Positions 19,423 through 28,616 of a stretch of DNA of 64,000 nt are shown piece by piece. Position numbers and translations under genes: made by a program. The stretch is taken from contig NZ_AP014635.1 of the NCBI RefSeq assembly GCF_001547935.1, forward strand, positions 124,001 through 188,000, written 5' to 3'. Origin of the DNA: Vibrio tritonius. GTDB lineage: Bacteria > Pseudomonadota > Gammaproteobacteria > Enterobacterales > Vibrionaceae. How positions within the stretch are numbered: the stretch's first letter is position 1; each line of letters starts with the position of its first letter. The notes under the pieces were generated by a model, which saw only the letters and a list, made by a program, of their open reading frames with translations, searched no databases and was not told the DNA's origin.

Positions 19423-19617
19423 TACTTATCCTAGTTTTACAATCTCACTGTCGCCATTATAAACAGTTCTAAGGAGCTTGTAAGTGATCTTAGAGAAAAT
19501 CGCTAAATTCAATGAGTTGTCTACTATTTAAGATAGGCAATGTTATGATTAAACTATAATGATGTCAGAACGACTAAAAAAAAAAGATATGAAACGATAG
19601 ATAACTAAGGATAGGTA
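19423..19617. promoter_or_regulatory. Divergent gap between hldD and the O-antigen operon
   Basis: 195 bases separate hldD/ugd (minus) from the wzz-led operon (plus). A run of ten A (about 19577-19586) lies about 30 bases before the wzz start, and AAGGATAG immediately precedes the ATG. I searched for a JUMPstart or ops (GGTAGCGT-like) sequence and found none. Confidence 0.5.
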
Positions 19618-20439
19618 ATGAAGAACGCTGATTTTTTCGAGGTAAAAGAGCCCTCAATTGGTGGTTTAGTCAACTTCTTGAGGTATATATATGCCCAAAA
19701 GAAAATCATAGTGTGTTTGACCTTTCTTAGTGCCCTTGGGGGGTGGCTATATTGTCAATATGCCCAGAATAACTGGATTGTACAAGCGACGGTAGTCGAG
19801 CCAACTAAACATGATATGAAAGACCTTTTTGTAAAATTGGGGGCCATAAATTTCATTTTCGATGAAACTTTAGATTTATCTCATAAAAGCAATGAGATAA
19901 AATATAACACAATGTTACTAGATCAAATTGAAAGTGAAAAAGTTTTTAATGATTTTATACTAGAGTTCGGCAATAGGAATAATCAAATTAATTTCAATAA
20001 ATTAAATAACAAACAAGCAGTATTTTCTTATGAAGAATTGAAAGATAAAAATAAATATAGAGTATTAATAAGTTCTAGACAGAAAAGGAATGATCCTGAA
20101 ATTCTTACAGGATATATCAGATATGTAAATGATAAGGTATTAAAAAATATCAAACAGGACTTGTTTTCAGTTTTAGAGTTTAAAAAAAATGAGTTAGAGT
20201 CTAGGAAATTAATGACAAAAGATAATCTACTAACATTAGGTAACATGATTAGAACTATCGATCTTATATCTCTAAAGGATGTAAATGTAAAAACATACAG
20301 ATTGGTTTCAAATCTGCCTAAACCTTCATTGTCTTGGCCTAATAAGAAGTTAATAATGACATTTTCTATCTTTGTAGGATTGTTTATTTCAATGGTTTTT
20401 ATTCTAATATTAATGGCTTTTAAAGAATCAAATGAATAA
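19618..20439 (+). CDS. wzz: Wzz-type chain-length determinant (polysaccharide co-polymerase)
   Basis: 273 residues with the two-membrane-segment layout of Wzz proteins. TM1 is near residues 33-51, then a long, charged periplasmic region (about 52-240) with coiled-coil-like stretches. TM2 is near 242-266, preceded by the proline-containing NLPKPSLSWPNKK, where Wzz proteins carry a Pro-rich segment. It would set O-chain modal length by acting with the Wzy encoded at 25-26 kb. No kinase domain, unlike Wzc at 40.7 kb. AT-rich, like the following genes. Eight-base overlap with wzx. Confidence 0.82.
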   Translation: MKNADFFEVKEPSIGGLVNFLRYIYAQKKIIVCLTFLSALGGWLYCQYAQNNWIVQATVVEPTKHDMKDLFVKLGAINFIFDETLDLSHKSNEIKYNTMLLDQIESEKVFNDFILEFGNRNNQINFNKLNNKQAVFSYEELKDKNKYRVLISSRQKRNDPEILTGYIRYVNDKVLKNIKQDLFSVLEFKKNELESRKLMTKDNLLTLGNMIRTIDLISLKDVNVKTYRLVSNLPKPSLSWPNKKLIMTFSIFVGLFISMVFILILMAFKESNE

Positions 20440-21838
20440 AGATGTAATCATACTTGCTTTGGGAAAAGTAACACAAGTAGCTATATCTCTAGCTAGTATT
20501 AGGATTATGACTGAATGGCTTAGTGAAAAAGAGATTAGTAATTATTATTTGCTAATTAGTTTAGTGTCACTTTTTGGTTTTGTATTATATAATTCATTTG
20601 GTCAATATTATGCTCGTTTTTTATTAGAGTGGAAAAGAAGAAGTGTTTTAAAATTAATAACAATTTCATTTATATGGTATAGGCTATATACAGTTCCTTT
20701 GGTCTTATTTATATCATGGGCGGTTTTTTACCTTTTAAACTATGAGAATAGTTTTAATTTTATACAATATTCAACATGTATAGTTCTCAGCTGTATATCT
20801 AGTTCTTTTGGATTCCTTATTAGTAGTGTTAACATTCTTTCTTATAGAAGAGATTTTGTCTTATATACAATATATCAGCTAATATTAGGTCTTGTTCTAT
20901 CAATATTATTATGCATTACATTGGGATACAACGGTACATATTGGCTAGTTGGACAGTATATATCGCAGATGATTTTTATCCCGAAGCTTTATAGCATTGT
21001 CTGTAGTGATGAACATATTAAAAAAGAAAAAAGTTTTTTAGACATTGTAAATAGAAGAGAATTATTTGTTTTCTGTGCTCCCGTGATATTTACACTTTTC
21101 TTACAATGGGGTAGTTCCAATCTATACAGATTTATTGTGGAATTTAACTATGGGCCTATCGTATTTTCACAAATTGCTGTTGGTTTGGCTTTAGCTAATT
21201 CAGTATTTAGAATAATGGAATCTTTATTTAATCAATATGTTAATCCTATTTTTTATAAAAGGATTTCAAATGTGAAAAATGAACAGAGAGCTGAAGTTTG
21301 GAATGACATAGCGAAAAAAATAATACCATTATATATTATAATGGCAATGTTTTTGTGTGGCAGTTCAAGATTTATAACGCAGATTTTAGTATCAAATACC
21401 TATCATGATGCATATAAATACGTAATTATTGGTGCATTAATAGAATTGTTTAGAGTCCTTAATAATTTGTTTTACTTAGTATCTCAGTCTGAAGTTAAAA
21501 CAGGAAGTACGATATATCCATATTTAATTTCAATAATATATATCATTATTTCTTTAACACTGTTTGACTACTCTAATCATATAGAGCTGGTTGCAGTTAA
21601 TGTTATGATTGCATCTGCATTATCAAGTGCTTTTATGTATTATATGATGAAAAGAATATCCGAAATTAAAATAAACATTGTTGAATTATCATTAGCAGTT
21701 TTGTTTTCCCTACCACTTATTATACCAGGGTTTTATGATTTTCATAATTTAGCTATTCAAGTTTTTTCTTTAATTATATCTGTATTATACTTGATTGGTT
21801 TATTTCTTTGGTTTACGAAAAAGAGAAACTATAAATGA
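20432..21838 (+). CDS. wzx: O-antigen flippase Wzx-like
   Basis: 468 residues, almost entirely hydrophobic, with about 12 predicted membrane segments and short charged loops, as in the MATE-like polysaccharide exporter superfamily. Wzx flips undecaprenyl-pyrophosphate-linked repeat units across the inner membrane. Family members diverge strongly, so the call rests on length, topology and position between wzz and glycosyltransferase genes. Strongly AT-rich. It overlaps the wzz 3' end by eight bases and the next gene by four. It could be the partner of the Wzy at 25.2-26.3 kb. Confidence 0.8.
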   Translation: MNKDVIILALGKVTQVAISLASIRIMTEWLSEKEISNYYLLISLVSLFGFVLYNSFGQYYARFLLEWKRRSVLKLITISFIWYRLYTVPLVLFISWAVFYLLNYENSFNFIQYSTCIVLSCISSSFGFLISSVNILSYRRDFVLYTIYQLILGLVLSILLCITLGYNGTYWLVGQYISQMIFIPKLYSIVCSDEHIKKEKSFLDIVNRRELFVFCAPVIFTLFLQWGSSNLYRFIVEFNYGPIVFSQIAVGLALANSVFRIMESLFNQYVNPIFYKRISNVKNEQRAEVWNDIAKKIIPLYIIMAMFLCGSSRFITQILVSNTYHDAYKYVIIGALIELFRVLNNLFYLVSQSEVKTGSTIYPYLISIIYIIISLTLFDYSNHIELVAVNVMIASALSSAFMYYMMKRISEIKINIVELSLAVLFSLPLIIPGFYDFHNLAIQVFSLIISVLYLIGLFLWFTKKRNYK

Positions 21839-22875
21839 TTAAGGTTTGTTTAGTTGTTAGTGACTATTTAAAAAATAATAGAATATTTGATGAAAGTGGG
21901 ATTCATCGTGATGATATATTTGACCGTTTTTGTGTATTAAAAAAGAAATTTAAATCTTTGGGTTTTGATTTACAAACTCAAGATATCAATACTATAAACG
22001 AATCTGATATAGTTTTGTACGCTAGTAATATGCCACAAGATTTACCTGAGAGAAATAAGATTGATAAGTCTTATATCATTTTGTCTGAGAGTGAGTTTAT
22101 TCGTCCAGATAACTACGATTTAGAAAACCATAAATATTTTAAACGAATATTTACATGGAAAGATGATATTGTTGATGGTGAAAAATATATAAAGCTAAAT
22201 TATGCACATAAGATACCAAATAGTATAAATATAAATAATAATAAAGATAAGTTGTTAGTATTAATTTCAGCAAACAAAAAGCCCCCATTCAGTAAAAATA
22301 AAGATCTATATTCTGAGAGAGTCTCTGCAATAAGATGGTTTGAGAAAAATGCAGCTAATGATTTTGATCTTTACGGGATAGGCTGGGATAGGTTTAGATT
22401 TTACGGACCAAGATTAATTAGAGTATTGAATAGAGCTCCTTTTATAGGTAAGTTGATTTATAAGATATTCAAACTAGGTTATCCTTCTTACAAGGGAATG
22501 GTGGATAATAAAAAAGAGGTGATGGAAAAATACAAGTTTTCAATATGTTATGAAAATGCGAAAGATATTCCTGGGTATATTACAGAAAAAATATTTGATA
22601 GTTTTTTTGCTGGGTGTGTACCAGTTTATTTTGGAGCTGATAATATTGATAAACATATACCAAAAGAATGCTTCATCGATATGAGGTCATTTGATAATTA
22701 CGAAGATTTGTATCATTTTTTAAAAAACATGCCGAATGAAAGGTATGAAGAGTACTTGAATGCTATATTTAATTATATTCAAAGCCGTAGTATTTATCCA
22801 TTTTCCAGTGAAGGTTTTTCAGACACTATTATTGAAATAATAAAAAAGGACTATAATAAAAATGATAATTTCTAG
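21835..22875 (+). CDS. Glycosyltransferase family 10 (alpha-1,3/1,4-fucosyltransferase-type)
   Basis: 346 residues. The C-terminal half has the GT10 donor-binding signature: KYKFSICYENAKDIPGYITE, then KIFDSFFAGCVPVYFGA and KECFIDMRSF (about 230-285), close to the Helicobacter FucT motif (K-F-x-x-C-F-E-N ... G-Y-x-T-E-K-x-x-D). GT10 enzymes move L-fucose from GDP-fucose to O3 or O4 of GlcNAc, making Lewis-type branches. Because GDP-colitose genes lie at 55-62 kb, the donor may be colitose (3-deoxy-L-fucose). The gene overlaps wzx by four bases and the GT11 gene by 14, so expression is coupled. The donor is inferred. Confidence 0.88.
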   Translation: MIKVCLVVSDYLKNNRIFDESGIHRDDIFDRFCVLKKKFKSLGFDLQTQDINTINESDIVLYASNMPQDLPERNKIDKSYIILSESEFIRPDNYDLENHKYFKRIFTWKDDIVDGEKYIKLNYAHKIPNSININNNKDKLLVLISANKKPPFSKNKDLYSERVSAIRWFEKNAANDFDLYGIGWDRFRFYGPRLIRVLNRAPFIGKLIYKIFKLGYPSYKGMVDNKKEVMEKYKFSICYENAKDIPGYITEKIFDSFFAGCVPVYFGADNIDKHIPKECFIDMRSFDNYEDLYHFLKNMPNERYEEYLNAIFNYIQSRSIYPFSSEGFSDTIIEIIKKDYNKNDNF

Positions 22876-23719
22876 AATAAATGGAGGCTTAGGAAACCAG
22901 ATGTTTCAATATGCTATCGCAAGAAGTATTGCGATGCATCATTCCGTCGATTTTAAATTAGACATATCTTCATTTGAAAAAAATAAACAATTTGGATTTC
23001 GACTTAACAAGTTAAATGCAAAAATAGATATTGCAAAAAAAGAAGAAATTGAAAAGTATAAGGGAAGCGAGTCTAAAATATCTAAAATAATTAGAAGGTT
23101 TCCTTTATTAAGTGATGTTATATATCCTAAATTATATAGAGAAAAAGAAAGAACAGTATATGACATCGATGTCTTTAATAGTTCCAGTTTGTATTTGGAT
23201 GGTTATTGGCAGAATGAAAAGTATTTTAATAAAATAAAAAATGAATTATACGAAGAGTTCATGCCCAAAGGTAATTTAGATGAAAAAATCATCGAATATG
23301 AAAGAGAAATAAGACAATGCACCGCGGTCAGTATTCATGTTAGGCGAGGAGATTATTTAAATATCCCAGATATTGGCGTTCTCGATTTGAATTATTACAT
23401 GTCATCTGTTGAATATATATTGAGCCTTTTTGATAATGTAAAGTTTTTCATATTTTCCAATGATATTTCTTGGTGTGAAAATAATTTTAATTTTATAAAA
23501 AACAAGGTTTTTATATCGGGTTCGTCCAGTGAGATTGACGATTTGTATCTGATGAGTTTATGTGATCATAACATAATTGCGAATAGCTCTTTCAGTTGGT
23601 GGGGAGGGTGGTTGAATAAAAATGAAGATAAGGTAGTAATTTCACCTAAAAATTGGATGAAAGTAAATCCTAAGGATCATAAATGGGTTCCAGATACATG
23701 GTTGCAATTTCCAAATTAA
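22862..23719 (+). CDS. Glycosyltransferase family 11 (alpha-1,2-fucosyltransferase-type)
   Basis: 285 residues with the GT11 motifs in order: MIISRINGGLGNQMFQYA (residues 1-18), SIHVRRGDYL (about 156-165, the H-x-R-R-x-D GDP-binding motif) and ANSSFSWWGGWLN (about 238-250). Such enzymes put fucose on O2 of galactose. Relatives in bacteria with colitose O-antigens are thought to use GDP-colitose. Adjacent and overlapping with GT10, it suggests a doubly branched, Lewis b/y-like structure. Low GC. Its last 22 bases are shared with the acyltransferase gene. Confidence 0.9.
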   Translation: MIISRINGGLGNQMFQYAIARSIAMHHSVDFKLDISSFEKNKQFGFRLNKLNAKIDIAKKEEIEKYKGSESKISKIIRRFPLLSDVIYPKLYREKERTVYDIDVFNSSSLYLDGYWQNEKYFNKIKNELYEEFMPKGNLDEKIIEYEREIRQCTAVSIHVRRGDYLNIPDIGVLDLNYYMSSVEYILSLFDNVKFFIFSNDISWCENNFNFIKNKVFISGSSSEIDDLYLMSLCDHNIIANSSFSWWGGWLNKNEDKVVISPKNWMKVNPKDHKWVPDTWLQFPN

Positions 23720-24177
23720 TATATAAGTTATCTTTCAAAATATATAATATAAGAGCTTGGCTTATAAAACATAGCTTTCATAGTTGTGGAAAAGGTTTTA
23801 AAGCGTGGGGGATTTTTTCTATAAAAAATCCGGACAAGCTTACCGTAGGAAATTACGTTTCAATTAATGATTTTGTATATATTAATGCGAAAGGTGGAGT
23901 TAGTATTGGTAACGATGTTGCCTTGTCTGTAGGATGCAAAATTATATCTACCTCTTTAGATTATAACAACATTGGGCCTAATAAAATTCATATTGATAAA
24001 GAAATAATAATAGGTAATAAAGTACAAATAGGTGCTGGCGCAATTATATTACCTGGTGTAACGATTGGAAATAATGTTGTAGTTGGTGCTGGAAGTGTAG
24101 TGACTGAAAGTATAGGAAACAATACCATAGTGGCTGGAGTCCCTGCTAGAAAAATTAGGGATTTAAATAATGAATAA
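23698..24177 (+). CDS. Hexapeptide-repeat acyltransferase (O-acetyltransferase-like)
   Basis: About 159 residues from MVAISKLIYKL (23698); an earlier in-frame ATG at 23683 sits deeper in the GT11 gene. The protein is a left-handed beta-helix of imperfect [LIV]-G-x4 hexapeptides (SIGNDVALSVG, IIIGNKVQIGAGAIILPG, TIGNNVVVGAGSVVTES), ending AGVPARKIRDL. This is the usual WcaF/NodL/maa-like transferase form using acetyl-CoA. It probably O-acetylates a sugar of the repeat unit. The N-terminal 30 residues are basic and hydrophobic, perhaps membrane-associating. Confidence 0.85.
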   Translation: MVAISKLIYKLSFKIYNIRAWLIKHSFHSCGKGFKAWGIFSIKNPDKLTVGNYVSINDFVYINAKGGVSIGNDVALSVGCKIISTSLDYNNIGPNKIHIDKEIIIGNKVQIGAGAIILPGVTIGNNVVVGAGSVVTESIGNNTIVAGVPARKIRDLNNE

Positions 24178-25177
24178 AAATGAACTTTTAGTTTCTGTGA
24201 TAATGCCTGTATTTAATTCAGAATCTCATTTGTCTGAAGCAATAGAAAGTATACTAAGCCAAAACTTCAAACAATTTGAACTAATAATTGTAAATGATGG
24301 TTCTACAGATAACAGTTTACGCATTATACAATCTTTCGTTGATCGTGATAGTAGAATTATTCTCATTAATCAGAGTAATTTAGGACTACCTATAGCATTA
24401 AACAATGCTATAGGGGTTTCTAAAGGGAAATATATTGTAAGAATGGATGCAGATGACATCTCTTTACCTGGGCGACTTGAAAAGCAGGTTGGTTTTATGG
24501 AGTGTAATAAGGAAGTTGACATTTGTGGTTGTTGGGCTCAACTTATTGACGATCATGGAAATAAGTTATCTAGGACCATGAAACATCCAGAAGATGATTA
24601 TTTTCTTAAAGCTAAGCTTATTTTTTCTGTTTGTTTTATTCACCCGTCAGTAATAATGAGGAAGTCATCTTTAGATAATTATAACTTACGATATAATACA
24701 AGCTATAGATTCAGTCAAGATTATGAACTATGGTCTAAGGCTAGTGAATACCTGACTTTTTCTAATATCCAAGAGTGCTTATTAATGTATAGGATTAATA
24801 GTGAAGGGATTACGAAAAAAATGGCTAACAATAAAAATGATATAAAAATGGAGATGATTAAATCTATACAATATTCTATGTTGGAAAAATATGGCATTCA
24901 CCTTAATACTGAGCTTTACCATATTCACTATAACATATCAGTAAATGACAGAATGATTAATAGTGATATTAATCATGAGTGCCTTAATAGTTATATGGAT
25001 GAAGTAATAAATCAGGTTGGGTGCGATAAAGAAAAATTAATAAAAAGGGTATTATTTAAAAAATATATTATTTATATGTATTTTTCTTTTAGGAAAGATA
25101 AGTTAAATTTTTTAAAATTATTTAAATATAAAAATAGTTATTTATCATTGCTATACTATTTGCGTGGTTTAATATGA
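24170..25177 (+). CDS. Glycosyltransferase family 2
   Basis: 335 residues. An N-terminal GT-A domain begins LVSVIMPVFNSESHLSEAI, with IIVNDGSTDNSL (about 41-52) and the metal-binding DxD in VRMDADDISLPGRLEKQ (about 92-108). HPSVIMRKSSL and FSQDYELWSKASEYL complete the acceptor-side motifs. The C-terminal 100 residues are charged and AT-biased with no recognised domain. An inverting transferase for one linkage of the O-unit. Overlaps the genes on either side (8 and 4 bases). Confidence 0.88.
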   Translation: MNKNELLVSVIMPVFNSESHLSEAIESILSQNFKQFELIIVNDGSTDNSLRIIQSFVDRDSRIILINQSNLGLPIALNNAIGVSKGKYIVRMDADDISLPGRLEKQVGFMECNKEVDICGCWAQLIDDHGNKLSRTMKHPEDDYFLKAKLIFSVCFIHPSVIMRKSSLDNYNLRYNTSYRFSQDYELWSKASEYLTFSNIQECLLMYRINSEGITKKMANNKNDIKMEMIKSIQYSMLEKYGIHLNTELYHIHYNISVNDRMINSDINHECLNSYMDEVINQVGCDKEKLIKRVLFKKYIIYMYFSFRKDKLNFLKLFKYKNSYLSLLYYLRGLI

Positions 25178-26340
25178 TATGTAAAAGAGAAAATTGCGAT
25201 AATCGTTATATAGAATTTATTGATATTTTTTGTTTGTTCATTATATCTATGAGCTTTGCATTTCCCGTTAGAATGCCATATATAGAATCAATATATATTT
25301 TCGATATACTAATTTTTCTATATGTCTCAATCACATTGTTTATAACTGGTAATCCAGTTAAGCTAGTAACAAAAAAAATAATTTATCTTTCTATCGCTAC
25401 AATATCGCCTTCTCTTTTCTTGATTACTTACAGCAATAGTATAAATTTATCCTTAATTTTCATATCTCAGTATTTATTTACAGCTGTATTTTTATTTTTG
25501 TTTTTAGATAGGATTTTTGTTAGAAAAAAATTTAATATTTTCTTAAGATTCACGATATTTAATATGTCTGTGGTTTTTCTTGTGTATTTATTTGATGTTA
25601 AGATTTTTGGATCTTATAAGATATTTAGTCAGGATTGGGGAGGGAGATTCTATTTGACAGATTTTACTCCTAATGACGTGGGACACTATTTTTTGTTCTT
25701 TATGTTTTGCTGTGATTGGATCTGGAGTAAGAGGCCGGGAATAAGATATTTGTTTTATATTATATCTATTATAACTTTTATTTTCACTAAATCTAAGACC
25801 GTTTATCTTCAAATAGTAATTTTCTTTCTGTCTAAAGTAAGAAAAGTATACGTAGCTATATCTGGATTTGTGATTTTTTTATCTATAGTCTTTTTTATTC
25901 CTTTTTCTGAATTAACTTTTTTTACCAGAGATTTTTCGGCAGATAAGTCTAGTAACAGTATTAGACTTGATATGATAAATAACGCAGTTGATTATGTGTA
26001 TAAATCAATATTTCATCCAGCTTATTATTCTAAAGTTAATGTTGATGGTGCTCATCATATTGCGGTTAGTTCGCATAATATAATAGCGTCATATATTGTT
26101 AATTTTGGATTTATTAGTTTCACTATTCTGATTTTATTATCTATTTTGTTTTTGTTTGTTTATAGGAAAAATTATTATATTAAGTATCTTAAATATATTA
26201 TTTTTATAGATATTTTCACTTTAATGCTTAATCCCATGCTAAGTGCAAGAGTTCTTTGGTTTCCATTATCTACATATATATATATAATAATTTTAAGTAA
26301 TTCTGAAGGAAGATACCTTGAAAGTGATAATGCTTATTAA
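25174..26340 (+). CDS. wzy: O-antigen polymerase Wzy-like
   Basis: 388 residues with about 10-12 hydrophobic segments. A large loop (about residues 255-300, TRDFSADKSSNSIRLDMIN through VNVDGAHHIAVSSHNIIASY) carries Arg and His residues, where Wzy and WaaL proteins have their functional periplasmic loop. Wzy proteins share little sequence, so the call rests on topology, the R-x-D and S-H-N elements, and position in a Wzx/Wzz operon. Very AT-rich. Overlaps the following GT4 by 23 bases. Confidence 0.78.
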   Translation: MICKRENCDNRYIEFIDIFCLFIISMSFAFPVRMPYIESIYIFDILIFLYVSITLFITGNPVKLVTKKIIYLSIATISPSLFLITYSNSINLSLIFISQYLFTAVFLFLFLDRIFVRKKFNIFLRFTIFNMSVVFLVYLFDVKIFGSYKIFSQDWGGRFYLTDFTPNDVGHYFLFFMFCCDWIWSKRPGIRYLFYIISIITFIFTKSKTVYLQIVIFFLSKVRKVYVAISGFVIFLSIVFFIPFSELTFFTRDFSADKSSNSIRLDMINNAVDYVYKSIFHPAYYSKVNVDGAHHIAVSSHNIIASYIVNFGFISFTILILLSILFLFVYRKNYYIKYLKYIIFIDIFTLMLNPMLSARVLWFPLSTYIYIIILSNSEGRYLESDNAY

Positions 26341-27430
26341 TACCCTTTGTAAAGGAGGGGCAGAGAGAGTCGTTACTGATTTGTTTAACCGATTTCACAA
26401 CGAAGGGTATCCCTGTGACTTAGTCACATTGGAGAGTGTAAAAGATAATCCGTACACTTTATCCAAGAATAACATTCATACTTTATCAAATTCCAGTACT
26501 AATCGAGGAATCATTAACTTCATCAAATTACCTATACTTGCATTTAGGTTAAGCAAATTAATAAAAAATAATAATGTTAACGTTGTACAAAGTCACTTAT
26601 ATAGAGCTAATTATGTTAATATCCTAGCAAAAATACTATTTAGAAGTAAACATAAAGCCCAAATATTCAATCATTCAATAACTAGTCGATTTTATAATGA
26701 AGGCTTGTCTGGTAAGATTAATTTGTTTTTGGTTAAGTTGCTTTATAAGTTTGCTGATGAAATTTATGGAGTATCAAGTAGAGTTAATATAGATATTAAT
26801 GAGGTGTTACCATATACTGTGAACGAAATGACAAAAGTTATTTCTAATCCTGTAAGTATAAAAAAAGCAGAAATGTTAGGTATTGTTGAACCTACAAAAT
26901 TTATATTTTCATCAAATTTGAAGTATATTTGCGTTGTTGGGAGGCTAATTAAGATTAAACGATTCAATGATGTAGTTTCTTCAATGAGATTTCTCCCAGA
27001 TAATGTTAATCTAATTATCATTGGCGATGGACCAGAACATGAATCGATTAAAAATTTAGCCTCAAACTTGGGGCTGTTAGATAGAGTTCATTTTGTTGGT
27101 TGGGTAAATAATCCATACTCATTTATTTCTAGATGCCTTTGCCTAGTATGCTCATCAGAAAGCGAAAGTTTTGGGAATGTTATAATAGAAAGCTATGCGT
27201 GTGGAGTTCCCGTAATATCTAGTAGGTGTGGTGGTCCTGAAGAAATTATAGATGATGAATTTGGCTTGCTATTTGATATTGGTAATGTAAAGCAGTTATC
27301 AGATAATATTAAAATTTATTTGAATAACGAAGAAGTGCGATTAGAGCACATTAACTCGTCAAAAGATAAAATCTCTAAATATGATGAGGATGTAGTTTTT
27401 GATGAGTATAAAAAAGCACTTTTTAGGTAG
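26318..27430 (+). CDS. Glycosyltransferase family 4
   Basis: 370 residues. Begins MKVIMLINTLCKGGAERVV (GGAER acceptor-side motif). The donor domain has CVVGRLIKIKRFNDVV, LIIIGDGPEHESIKNLA and SSESESFGNVIIESYACGVP (E-x7-E), followed by SSRCGGPEEII. A retaining enzyme for the O-unit. Starts inside the wzy 3' end. Base composition is still low GC but rises toward the next gene. Confidence 0.88.
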   Translation: MKVIMLINTLCKGGAERVVTDLFNRFHNEGYPCDLVTLESVKDNPYTLSKNNIHTLSNSSTNRGIINFIKLPILAFRLSKLIKNNNVNVVQSHLYRANYVNILAKILFRSKHKAQIFNHSITSRFYNEGLSGKINLFLVKLLYKFADEIYGVSSRVNIDINEVLPYTVNEMTKVISNPVSIKKAEMLGIVEPTKFIFSSNLKYICVVGRLIKIKRFNDVVSSMRFLPDNVNLIIIGDGPEHESIKNLASNLGLLDRVHFVGWVNNPYSFISRCLCLVCSSESESFGNVIIESYACGVPVISSRCGGPEEIIDDEFGLLFDIGNVKQLSDNIKIYLNNEEVRLEHINSSKDKISKYDEDVVFDEYKKALFR

Positions 27431-27437
27431 AGATTTT

Positions 27438-28556
27438 ATGAGTTTAAAAAAAATACTTATAGTTGTTAACGTCGATTGGTTTTTTGTGTCACATCGATTA
27501 CCAATTGCTTTAAAAGCCATAGAAATGGGCTATGAAGTCCACTTAGCTGCAAAGGATACCGGTCGATTTGGTGAATTAAAAAACCTTGGGATTATAACAC
27601 ATAACGTAAATTTTGGTCGTGGTAAAATTAGTTTACTTAACGAGATATACACCTTGTTTTCTTTACTTAGTCTTTTGAGATTAATACGTCCTAATTTAGT
27701 TCATGCAGTCACTATCAAGCCGGTACTTTATGCAGGTATTATTAAGAAATTGTTTATGAGTAATATGCCATTTATTGCAGCCATATCCGGTTTAGGTATA
27801 AGTTTTTCTAGTGACAAGAAAGGAATAGTTCCTTATATAGTTAAAGCTCTTTATAGGTTAGCTTTAAGTTCTAATACGACAAAAGTTATTTTTCAAAACC
27901 AAGATGACAGGGAAACGGTTTTGTCACTCTGTCCAAAGATTATTGGAAATGATTATCTTATTAGAGGTTCTGGGGTTGATCTGAATGAGTATAGTTGTGT
28001 CGACGAATCTAAAGAAAATATAGTAGTAATGGCTTCAAGATTGCTAGTTGATAAAGGCTTGTATCAATTCCATGCTGCAGCAAAAATAGTGAAGCAACGC
28101 TTGCCAAGGGCTAGGTTTATTTTGGCTGGAACTCCAGATGAGGGTAGTTTAAATAGTATTTCATTAGACACATTAGAAAAATGGAAGAGTGAAGGCATTG
28201 TTGAGCCTATTGGTTTCTGTTCTGATATGTCTCAGTTACTTCAAATGTCAAATCTAGTTGTGTTTCCATCTTTCTATGGTGAGGGAGTACCTAAGATCTT
28301 AATCGAAGCTGCTGCTAGTGGTAGAGCTGTAATAACGACCGATAATCCGGGATGTAAAGATGCCATTATTCATGGAGAGACAGGTTTATTGGTACCAAAA
28401 AAAGATTCTGAAGCTTTAGCAGATGCCATTATCAACCTTTTAGATGACGATGCTAAGAGAATTGAGATGGGTATGAAAGCCCGTGAATTTGCGAAAAGAG
28501 AGTTTGATATAAAAGAAGTAATCAATAAGCATATCGATATTTACCAGTCGTTCTAA
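27438..28556 (+). CDS. Glycosyltransferase family 4, last gene of the O-antigen operon
   Basis: About 372 residues from MSLKKILIVVNVDWFFVSHR (27438). An upstream start at 27399 would overlap the preceding gene. The N-terminus with FFVSHRLPIALKA and the HAVTIKPVLYAGI segment is characteristic of a GT4 group common in O-antigen loci. The donor domain has ASRLLVDKGLYQFHAAA and PSFYGEGVPKILIEAAASGR. A retaining transferase, possibly adding the second sugar to the lipid-linked primer, as for relatives that use 6-deoxy-N-acetylhexosamine primers. Ends 20 bases before a hairpin. Confidence 0.86.
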   Translation: MSLKKILIVVNVDWFFVSHRLPIALKAIEMGYEVHLAAKDTGRFGELKNLGIITHNVNFGRGKISLLNEIYTLFSLLSLLRLIRPNLVHAVTIKPVLYAGIIKKLFMSNMPFIAAISGLGISFSSDKKGIVPYIVKALYRLALSSNTTKVIFQNQDDRETVLSLCPKIIGNDYLIRGSGVDLNEYSCVDESKENIVVMASRLLVDKGLYQFHAAAKIVKQRLPRARFILAGTPDEGSLNSISLDTLEKWKSEGIVEPIGFCSDMSQLLQMSNLVVFPSFYGEGVPKILIEAAASGRAVITTDNPGCKDAIIHGETGLLVPKKDSEALADAIINLLDDDAKRIEMGMKAREFAKREFDIKEVINKHIDIYQSF

Positions 28557-28576
28557 ATTTAGTTATTAATAGTAGT

Positions 28577-28608
28577 AGATGTTCTCATTCTACTCGATGA
28601 GAACATCT
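28577..28608. terminator. Hairpin between convergent O-antigen operon and WbpM-type gene
   Basis: Perfect 12-bp arms AGATGTTCTCAT and ATGAGAACATCT with an eight-base loop, between two convergent stops. There is no T run on either strand, so it may act as a weak bidirectional terminator or as an mRNA 3'-end stabiliser. Confidence 0.55.
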
Positions 28609-28616
28609 ATAGACAT

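Noticed and set aside
19423..19617. JUMPstart/ops element before the O-antigen operon
   Set aside because: No GGTAGCGT-like core on the plus strand of the gap.
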